The position numbers were made by a program, and so were the translations under genes. The notes below the pieces were generated by a model. The model was not told where the DNA came from. It saw nothing but the letters and a program-made list of their open reading frames with translations, and searched no databases. This document shows, piece by piece, positions 1 to 6,513 of a stretch of 21,224 nt of DNA. Source of the DNA: JAWLHJ01 sp040904945 (GTDB lineage: Bacteria; Gemmatimonadota; Gemmatimonadetes; Longimicrobiales; Gaopeijiaceae). The first letter of the stretch is position 1. Each line of letters opens with the position of its first letter. The stretch is taken from contig JBBDSM010000139.1 of assembly GCA_040904945.1 (NCBI GenBank), forward strand, positions 1 through 21,224. Reading direction: 5' to 3'.

Positions 1-2
1 GG

Positions 3-191
3 GTCGCCGCGTCCACGCGCTACACGAACCCGTTCAACGCGCTTGGGTGGCCGGCCGTGAGCGTGCCGTACGGGGCCGGGAAGGGCGGGTTGCCCCTTGG
101 GACCCAGATCGCCGGCAAGCCCTGGGATGACGGGACGGTCCTCCGGGTGGCGGCAGCCCTCGAAGGAAACCCCTCCAGGACCTCCGCATGA
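3..191 (+). CDS. Amidase signature family enzyme, C-terminal fragment (5' end outside window)
   Basis: Only the last 62 codons are in the window. The reading frame beginning at base 3 gives a peptide containing TNPFNALGWPAVSVPYG, then LPLGTQIAGKPWDD and a final helix LRVAAALE. This is the typical C-terminal end of amidase signature enzymes (amide hydrolases with a Ser-cisSer-Lys triad): the N-x-L-G-x-P-A-x-S-x-P block, the LPxGxQ strand and the terminal D-x-x-L-x-x-A helix. The catalytic part lies upstream, so substrate and localisation cannot be judged. The stop codon overlaps the ATG of the next gene (ATGA at 188-191), so the two are probably translationally coupled. A second, complete amidase lies downstream at 2800. 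Confidence 0.85.
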   Translation, partial: VAASTRYTNPFNALGWPAVSVPYGAGKGGLPLGTQIAGKPWDDGTVLRVAAALEGNPSRTSA

Positions 192-2797
192 CGATCGGTT
201 CCCTCGCCCTGCTCGCGCTCCTCCAGGTGCCTGCTCCGCCCCAGGAGTTGGCTCCGGGCACCGCCTACGACCCCGCGGTTCCGACGCTCGAGGAGGTCGT
301 GGGTCACGATTTTCACGAAGAGATCACGGCTCCTGCGGATGTCGTCCGATACATGGAGGCGCTCGCCGAGGCCGCCCCCGACCGGACGCACCTGTTCCAG
401 TACGCGGAGAGCTGGGAGGGACGGCCGCTTCTCGTCATGGTGATCGGATCGGCGGAGCGGATGGCGCGGCTGGACGAGGTCCGGGCGGATCTCCACCGTC
501 TCGCCCACCCGGAAGGGCTCTCGGACGCCGACATCGAGGCGCTCATCGCCCGCACTCCGGTGGTCACCGCCCTCATGCACGGGATCCACGGCAACGAGAT
601 CAGCTCGACGGGCGCGGCCATGGCCGAGGCATATCACCTGTTGGCCGCCCGGGGCGATGCGGTGGCCGACCTGATCCTGCGGGAGTCCCTCGTGCTCATC
701 GATCCGTCGGAAAACCCCGATGGCCGGGCGCGCTTCGTCTCCGAGGATCTCCAGGCCCGGGCACGCTGGCCGAGCCCCGAGGGCTACTCCGCCGAGCACG
801 ACGAGCCATGGCCGGGGGGACGGGTGAACCACTACCTGTTCGATCTCAACCGCGACGTGTTCATCCAGAGCCAGCCGGAGACGAGCGGCCGGGTGGACGT
901 GCTTCTCGACTATTGGCCGCACATCGTGGTCGATCTCCACGAGATGAGCGGGAACTCCACCTACTTCTTTCCCCCGGCCGCCGAGCCGACGAACCCCTGG
1001 TACGGCGAGCGGCAGGTCGCGTTGATGGACGTTCTCGGGCGGGCGAACGCGGCGGCGTTCGACCGGCGCGGCTTCGCCTACTTCAACCGGAACGTCTACG
1101 ACCTCTTCTATCCGGGATACATGGATGGATGGCCCACGGGCCACGGCGCCATCGGGATGACGTTCGAGCAGGCGTCGGCCCGGGCCCTCGTCCTCCTCCG
1201 TGACGATGGGGACCTCCTCACCTATGGGGACGGCGTGCTCCACCACTTCACGGCGGCCATCACGACGGCCGAGACGGCGGCACGCAACAAGGAGCGCATC
1301 CTCCGCGACTACCTCGCGTTCCGGCGCGAGGGCATCGAGATGGGGCGCGAGGGCGCCGCCGAGCTCGTACTCCACTCGGCGCACGATCCGGGGGCGGCCG
1401 AGCGGCTCGCCCGCCTGATGGTCCGCAACGGGATCGAGGTGCGGGAAGCTAGCGGGCCGGTTTCGGTCGGTGGTGAGACGCTCCCTCGGCAAGGCACGTT
1501 CGTCATCCCGTTGGATCAGCCGGCCAGTCGGCTCGCGCGTAACCTGCTCGACCGCCACGTGCCGATGGATCCGGAGTTCGTGGAGCGGCAGATCGAGCGA
1601 CGGGCGAGGCGCCAGAGCGACGAGATCTACGACCTGACGGCGTGGAGCCAGTCGCTGCTCTGGGACGTGGAGGTCTTCGAGTCGCCGGACGCCACGGGTG
1701 CGGCCGGGCCGGAGCTTTCCGCGGAACGTCCGGTCTCGGCCACGGTCCTGCCGGCCGCGACGGTCGGCTACCTCATGCCATGGAACACCACCACGGCGGC
1801 TACCGTCACCGAGGCTCTCCGCGAAGGAATCCGGATCCGGGCCGCGGGCGGTGCCTTCGAGCTGGGCGGGCGTTCCTGGGGTGTCGGAACGGCGATCGTG
1901 CGGACCGCGGAGAACGGTCCCGAGCTGCGAGCGGACCTCGGGCGGATCGCAGCGGAGCACGGCGCGGAAATCGTGCCCATCGACGACTCCTACGTGACCG
2001 AGGGCACATCGCTGGGGAGCGGGAGCGCCCGCGCGCTTCACGAGCCCCGCGTGCTCCTGGTCTACGACGAGCCGGGCTCGACCTACTCGGTCGGGTGGTC
2101 CCGTTACGTGCTGGAGCGTCGCTACGGACAACGCACGACGGCGGTCCGGACGTCAGCGCTCGGTGGGGTGCCGCTGGCCGACTTCGACGTGATCGTGTTC
2201 CCGAGCGGGAATTACGGCGGCGCCGTGTCGGACGGGCTCGTGGACGACCTGCGGGCCTGGGTGAGCGGAGGCGGCACGCTGATTACGATGGCGAACTCGA
2301 CCGCGTGGGCGACGCGGGCGGGGCTGCTGTCGACGCACGCGGAGCGGCGCGGGGGCCGCCCGGCGGGCACCGACCCGCCGAGCCCCGACACGCCCGAGCA
2401 GCCCATCGACTATCTGGACGCCATCGACCCGGTGGACGAGGCTCCGCCGTCGGTCCCGGGCGCGATCCTGAGCGTCGTACTGGACACGGACCACTGGCTG
2501 GCCGCGGGCACCGACGGCGAGGTCGCGGCCCTCGTGGAGGGGTCGCGGATCTTCGCGCCGCTCACCCTGGACGACGGGGTCAACGTCGGACGCTACGGAG
2601 CGCTCGAGGACCTGGTGCTGAGCGGGATCGTCTGGGAGGAAGGACAGCCGCAGCTCGCGAACAAGGCGTTCCTGATGTACGAGCCGATAGGGAGCGGGCA
2701 GGTCGTCGCGTTCGCTGAGGACCCGAACTACCGCGCCTATGCCGAAGCCACCCAGCTTCTGTTCATGAACGCGGTGTTGCTCGGGCCCGGGCGTTAG
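188..2797 (+). CDS. Secreted M14 zinc carboxypeptidase-like protein with C-terminal GATase/DJ-1-like domain
   Basis: This 869-residue protein begins with a hydrophobic, signal-peptide-like stretch (MTIGSLALLALLQVPA), suggesting export. The N-terminal half is an M14 metallocarboxypeptidase fold. Zinc ligands are His134 and Glu137 in HGIHGNE and His251 in VDLHEMSG; NPDG and LNRD substrate-pocket motifs lie between, and the likely catalytic Glu is Glu327 in MTFEQASA. From about residue 617 a second alpha/beta domain (RVLLVYDEPGS, DVIVFPSGNYGG, GGGTLITMAN) resembles class I glutamine amidotransferase/DJ-1 folds but has no Cys at the nucleophile elbow, so it is probably non-catalytic. An AGGA Shine-Dalgarno lies 7 bases before ATG 188. 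The family cleaves C-terminal residues or peptide crosslinks; the real substrate is unknown. A distant paralogue lies at 6514. Confidence 0.88.
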   Translation: MTIGSLALLALLQVPAPPQELAPGTAYDPAVPTLEEVVGHDFHEEITAPADVVRYMEALAEAAPDRTHLFQYAESWEGRPLLVMVIGSAERMARLDEVRADLHRLAHPEGLSDADIEALIARTPVVTALMHGIHGNEISSTGAAMAEAYHLLAARGDAVADLILRESLVLIDPSENPDGRARFVSEDLQARARWPSPEGYSAEHDEPWPGGRVNHYLFDLNRDVFIQSQPETSGRVDVLLDYWPHIVVDLHEMSGNSTYFFPPAAEPTNPWYGERQVALMDVLGRANAAAFDRRGFAYFNRNVYDLFYPGYMDGWPTGHGAIGMTFEQASARALVLLRDDGDLLTYGDGVLHHFTAAITTAETAARNKERILRDYLAFRREGIEMGREGAAELVLHSAHDPGAAERLARLMVRNGIEVREASGPVSVGGETLPRQGTFVIPLDQPASRLARNLLDRHVPMDPEFVERQIERRARRQSDEIYDLTAWSQSLLWDVEVFESPDATGAAGPELSAERPVSATVLPAATVGYLMPWNTTTAATVTEALREGIRIRAAGGAFELGGRSWGVGTAIVRTAENGPELRADLGRIAAEHGAEIVPIDDSYVTEGTSLGSGSARALHEPRVLLVYDEPGSTYSVGWSRYVLERRYGQRTTAVRTSALGGVPLADFDVIVFPSGNYGGAVSDGLVDDLRAWVSGGGTLITMANSTAWATRAGLLSTHAERRGGRPAGTDPPSPDTPEQPIDYLDAIDPVDEAPPSVPGAILSVVLDTDHWLAAGTDGEVAALVEGSRIFAPLTLDDGVNVGRYGALEDLVLSGIVWEEGQPQLANKAFLMYEPIGSGQVVAFAEDPNYRAYAEATQLLFMNAVLLGPGR

Positions 2798-2799
2798 CC

Positions 2800-4542
2800 A
2801 TGGCCGCGATCGGTCGTAGGGACTTCATCCGCACCGGGCTGGTCGGCGGCGCGGGCGCGGCCATGCTCGGGGTGGGGGGGTGTGCTCCCGACGGGCCCGG
2901 CGCCGCCGGGACCGGGGTGGACGAGTCGACCCCCCGGGCGGGGGCGTCGGGCGAGCTGCCCTGGAGCGTCCCGGACTTCACGCTCGAGGAGATCACCATC
3001 GACGGCGTGGCCCAGGCGCTCGCTGCCGGTACGTACAGTTGCCGGGAGATCACCGAGATGTACCTGGCGCGCATCGAGGCGCTCGACCGCCAGGGCCCCC
3101 GCCTGTTCGCCGTATTGGAGACGAACCCGGACGCCCTCGAGATCGCGGACGCCCTCGACGCCGAGCTGAGGGAGCGGGGTCCCCGGGGGCCGCTGCACGG
3201 GGTGCCCATCCTTCTGAAGGACAACATCGACACCGCCGACGGCATGACCACGACGGCGGGCTCGACCGCGCTGCGCGGGTCCATCGCACCCACCGATGCC
3301 CATATCGCGGCCAAGCTGCGGGACGCTGGCGCGATCCTCCTCGCCAAGGCCAACATGAGCGAGTGGGCCGGCTTCAAGTCCTTCGTGCGCGGCACGTCGG
3401 GATGGAGCGGGCGGGGGTGGGACGGAGGAAACGGAGGGCTCTGCGGCAACCCGTACGCCCTCGACCGGTCGCCGGGCGGATCGAGCTCGGGCCCGGGCGC
3501 CGGGTGCGCGGCCAACCTGGCGACCGCCGCCATCGGCACGGAGACGGACGGCTCCATCGTGGGACCCTCTTCGCGCAACTGCCTGGTGGGGCTGAAGCCG
3601 ACACTGGGGCTCATGAGTCGGGGGGGCGTGATTCCCATCGCCCATAGCCAGGACAGCGCGGGACCGATGGCGCGTACGGTGCGCGACGTCGCCATCCTCC
3701 TCGGCGCGATGACCGGGCCGGATCCGCGCGACCCCGCGAGTCAAGAAGCCGTCGCACTCACTCACGCCGACTACACGACCTTCCTCGACCCGGCGGGGCT
3801 CCGGGGGGCGCGCATCGGTGTCGCCCGCGGGTACATGGGCTTCGACGACCGGGTGGACGCCCTGTTCGAGGAGGCGCTCGACGCCATGCGGTCCGAGGGC
3901 GCCACCATCGTGGACCCCATCATCCTCCCCGAGCAGCTCCGCTTCGGGAACGACTTCGAGATGGAGGTGCTGTACCACGAGTTCAAGGCCGATCTCAACG
4001 CGTATCTTCAGAACCTCGGGCCGGACGCGCCGGTGCGGTCGCTGGCGGACGTCATCGCGTACAACGAGCGGAATCCCCACCTCGAGCTTTCCCTTTTCCC
4101 GCACGATCTTTTGACCGAGGCGCAGTCGCGCGGCCCACTCACCGACGCCCGGTACCGGAATGCGCTCCTGAACAGCCGCCGGTATGCGCGCGAGCTGGGC
4201 ATCGACCGGGTCATGGACGAGCAGCGGCTCGACGCCATCGTCGGGGCGACCTCCGGGATTCCCGAGCTCGCCGATTACACGGGGGCGACAGCGGGGACGG
4301 GCGGCGGGTGCTCGACCCCCTCGGCCATGGCCGGTTACCCCAACCTGACGGTGCCTATGGGCTTCCTGTTCGGACTCCCTGTGGGGCTGTCGATGTTCGG
4401 TCGAGCCTGGAGCGAGCCGATGCTGCTGCGGCTGGCGTATGCCTTCGAGCAGGCCACCCGGCACCGACGCGCTCCGCGCTTCCTCCCGACGGGGGAGGCG
4501 ACCGTCCCGCGGCCCGCGGCATCCGGGGTGCCGGCGGCATGA
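2800..4542 (+). CDS. Tat-exported amidase (amidase signature family), probable lipoprotein
   Basis: The gene encodes a 580-residue amidase that hydrolyses a carboxamide bond. The N-terminus carries a twin-arginine signal (GRRDFIRTGLVGGAG) followed by a lipobox-like VGGC, so a folded, membrane-anchored enzyme in the cell envelope is likely. The full catalytic triad is visible: Lys140 in LLKDNIDT, cis-Ser228 in GGSSSG, and nucleophile Ser252 in TETDGSIVGPSS, with the 24-residue Ser-Ser spacing seen in FAAH. The downstream NCLVGLKPTLG block is also standard. The TETDGSIVGPSS version departs from the commoner T-D-x-G-G-S-[IV]-R-x-P. It starts 2 bases after the M14 stop with no obvious Shine-Dalgarno, so it is probably translated by coupling. 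Substrate is unknown; peptide amides or cell-wall-derived amides fit the neighbours. Confidence 0.92.
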   Translation: MAAIGRRDFIRTGLVGGAGAAMLGVGGCAPDGPGAAGTGVDESTPRAGASGELPWSVPDFTLEEITIDGVAQALAAGTYSCREITEMYLARIEALDRQGPRLFAVLETNPDALEIADALDAELRERGPRGPLHGVPILLKDNIDTADGMTTTAGSTALRGSIAPTDAHIAAKLRDAGAILLAKANMSEWAGFKSFVRGTSGWSGRGWDGGNGGLCGNPYALDRSPGGSSSGPGAGCAANLATAAIGTETDGSIVGPSSRNCLVGLKPTLGLMSRGGVIPIAHSQDSAGPMARTVRDVAILLGAMTGPDPRDPASQEAVALTHADYTTFLDPAGLRGARIGVARGYMGFDDRVDALFEEALDAMRSEGATIVDPIILPEQLRFGNDFEMEVLYHEFKADLNAYLQNLGPDAPVRSLADVIAYNERNPHLELSLFPHDLLTEAQSRGPLTDARYRNALLNSRRYARELGIDRVMDEQRLDAIVGATSGIPELADYTGATAGTGGGCSTPSAMAGYPNLTVPMGFLFGLPVGLSMFGRAWSEPMLLRLAYAFEQATRHRRAPRFLPTGEATVPRPAASGVPAA

Positions 4543-4603
4543 GCGGACCGTGCTCGACGAGCGGACCGTGCTTCCGGCAGAGTCCGTGAGCGACGGCCCT
4601 GTC

Positions 4604-5752
4604 ATGCCGGGCTTCCGGCTGGGCTCGGTGCTCGGGTTCGAGATCCGCATCGACTACTCGTGGTTCGTCATCGCTTTCCTCATCCTCTGGTCGCTCTCGG
4701 CCGGCGTCTTCCCGGAGCGCCTGGAGGGGCTGCAACCCGCCACGTATCTCGTGATGGGCGTTGTGGGCACGCTTCTCTTCTTCGCCTCCCTGCTGGCGCA
4801 CGAGCTCTCGCACTCCGTCGTCGCCCGCACACGCGACGTGGAAGTGTCCGGCATCACGCTCTTCGTGTTCGGCGGGATGGCCCATACGAAGAGCGAGGCG
4901 CAGAACCCGGACGACGAGCTGGCCATCGCGGGTGTGGGCCCGCTCTGCAGCCTGGTGCTGGCCGGGCTCTTCTGGGCCGCGGTCCGGGTCGGTGAGCCGC
5001 TCGGCCTTCCCGAGCCGGCCCTGGTCATCGGTGAATACCTGGCCCTGATCAACCTGATCCTGGCGCTCTTCAACCTCCTCCCGGGCTTTCCGTTGGATGG
5101 CGGACGGCTCTTCCGAGCCCTCGTGTGGCGCCACACGGGCGATCTGACCCGAGCCACGCGGTGGGCGACGCGCGGCGGGAAGGCTTTGGGATACGCGCTC
5201 ATCGGGCTCGGCGCCCTCCAGACGCTGGCCGGTGCGGTCGTGGGCGGGCTGTGGCTGGTATTCATCGGTTGGTTCCTGCGGACGGCGGCCCTGACGTCCT
5301 ACGAACAGCACCTGATGAGCGGCGTTCTCGGGCACCTGCAGGCCGCTCGGATCATGACGCCCGATCCGAGCACCGTCGCGCCGGACCTGTCGCTGACCGA
5401 CCTCGTCGAGCACCGGCTGCTACGTGAGCGGCATCAGGGCTTCCCGGTCGTCCGGGACGGCCGGGTCCTCGGGCTCGTCACCCTCGACCACGTTCGGTCG
5501 ACGCCCCGGGAGCGATGGCCCTCCACGAGCGTGGAGGCGGTGATGACCCCGGCCGACGTGCTCACGGTCCCTCCGGACGCGACGCTGCAGGACGTGCTCG
5601 AGACCATGTCCGGTAGCGGCGTCCAGCGCGTCATGGTAGTGGACGAGGCCCGGCTCGTTGGCGTGATCTCCGCGAGCGACGTCTCTCGCTGGCTCCAGAA
5701 AGAGCGAGCGCTTGGAGGCGTGGCCGCAGCCTCGGAGCGAGAGACCCCGTGA
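4604..5752 (+). CDS. Site-2 protease-type M50 zinc metalloprotease with C-terminal CBS pair
   Basis: This is an intramembrane metalloprotease of the SpoIVFB/M50B type, 382 residues from ATG 4604. Zinc and catalytic residues are in HELSH (His66, Glu67, His70) inside a hydrophobic segment; the third ligand is Asp165 in PLDGGR after NLLPGF. Several hydrophobic spans surround these motifs. The C-terminus holds two CBS units starting near residues 247 (ARIMTPDPSTVAPD) and 308 (VEAVMTPADVLTVPPD), which in relatives bind adenine nucleotides and tune the protease. The frame stays open upstream to 4439, inside the amidase gene, and GTG codons at 4550, 4568 and 4586 are possible starts. ATG 4604 was preferred because MPGFRLGSVLG matches usual family N-termini. 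Its stop overlaps the GTG of pcm. The substrate is unknown; anti-sigma factors are typical S2P clients. Confidence 0.9.
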   Translation: MPGFRLGSVLGFEIRIDYSWFVIAFLILWSLSAGVFPERLEGLQPATYLVMGVVGTLLFFASLLAHELSHSVVARTRDVEVSGITLFVFGGMAHTKSEAQNPDDELAIAGVGPLCSLVLAGLFWAAVRVGEPLGLPEPALVIGEYLALINLILALFNLLPGFPLDGGRLFRALVWRHTGDLTRATRWATRGGKALGYALIGLGALQTLAGAVVGGLWLVFIGWFLRTAALTSYEQHLMSGVLGHLQAARIMTPDPSTVAPDLSLTDLVEHRLLRERHQGFPVVRDGRVLGLVTLDHVRSTPRERWPSTSVEAVMTPADVLTVPPDATLQDVLETMSGSGVQRVMVVDEARLVGVISASDVSRWLQKERALGGVAAASERETP

Positions 5753-6390
5753 GATTCGACCTCGCGACTCAGCGGGCGCGCATGGTGGACCGTCAGCTCG
5801 CGCGGCGGGGAATCCGGAACCCGGCCGTCCTCGACGCGATGGGGACCGTTCCTCGGGAGGCGTTCGTTCCGGAGGTATCGCGTCACGAGGCGTACGAGGA
5901 CCGTCCGCTTCCCATCGGCGAAGGTCAGACGATCTCCCAGCCCTACGTTGTCGCCCTCATGATCGAGGCGTTGTCCCTCGACGCGGACGACCGTGTGCTG
6001 GAGGTGGGTGCGGGATCGGGGTACGCGGCCGCCGTCCTCGGACGTATCGCCCGGGAAGTGTATGCCATCGAGCGACATGCATCCCTGGCTCGCGCCGCGT
6101 CGGAGCGGATGGGCCAGCTCGGCTACGACAACGTGCGGGTGACGGCGGGCGACGGAACGCTCGGCTGGCCCGAGGAGGCTCCGTTCGACGCGATCCTGGT
6201 CTCGGCCGGGGGGCCGGAGGTTCCCGAGCCGCTGCTCGATCAGCTCGCCCCCGGCGGCAGGCTCGTCATCCCACTCGGCGAACCATGGAAGGACCAGGAG
6301 CTGGTCCGGCTCGAGCGTCAGGCCGGGGGTGCGGTCGCCCGGGAGTCGCTCGGGCACGTTCGTTTCGTGCCGCTCATCGGGGAGGAGTAA
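5749..6390 (+). CDS. pcm: Protein-L-isoaspartate O-methyltransferase
   Basis: The enzyme transfers a methyl group from S-adenosylmethionine to isoaspartyl residues in aged proteins, initiating their repair in the cytoplasm. The 213-residue length is normal. Diagnostic motifs are GEGQTISQPYVVA (57-69, substrate site), the SAM loop VLEVGAGSGY (83-92), DAILVSAGGPEVP, LAPGGRLVIPLG and the C-terminal VRFVPLIGE. The GTG start at 5749 overlaps the upstream stop (GTGA), giving translational coupling to the M50 protease; a GGAG lies 11-12 bases upstream. ATG 5782 is an alternative start, but it would remove an N-terminal stretch that the family usually keeps. The M50-pcm pair suggests a shared envelope or protein-damage response, which is an inference from context. 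Confidence 0.95.
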   Translation: MRFDLATQRARMVDRQLARRGIRNPAVLDAMGTVPREAFVPEVSRHEAYEDRPLPIGEGQTISQPYVVALMIEALSLDADDRVLEVGAGSGYAAAVLGRIAREVYAIERHASLARAASERMGQLGYDNVRVTAGDGTLGWPEEAPFDAILVSAGGPEVPEPLLDQLAPGGRLVIPLGEPWKDQELVRLERQAGGAVARESLGHVRFVPLIGEE

Positions 6391-6513
6391 GCCCGGCTAA
6401 CCATCGGTCCGGGGGAACGGAAGCCCGCCGCGGGGGATACTTCTCCATCGCGCCGCGCCGCGTGATTGCGCGCGTTATTTGATAAATCTGATTCTTCAGG
6501 AGAACGGATACCC
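6391..6513 (+). promoter_or_regulatory. Intergenic leader with Shine-Dalgarno of the second M14 gene
   Basis: This 123-base gap is the only sizeable break among the plus-strand genes of the left part. It turns AT-rich just before the gene (GCGTTATTTGATAAATCTG around 6471-6490), which could hold a -10 element, but no convincing -35 hexamer is visible. AGGAGA at 6498-6503 is a strong ribosome binding site about 10 bases before ATG 6514. It decides that start over the in-frame upstream ATG at 6466, which would put 16 mostly polar residues before the signal peptide. Confidence 0.5.

Noticed and set aside
20..2131. 703-codon minus-strand open frame
   Set aside because: Antisense to the first M14 gene, low-complexity Arg/Val/Glu-rich composition, no recognisable domain.
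2794..4650. 618-codon minus-strand open frame
   Set aside because: Antisense to the Tat amidase, whose triad and export signal are unmistakable; no motif in the antisense product.
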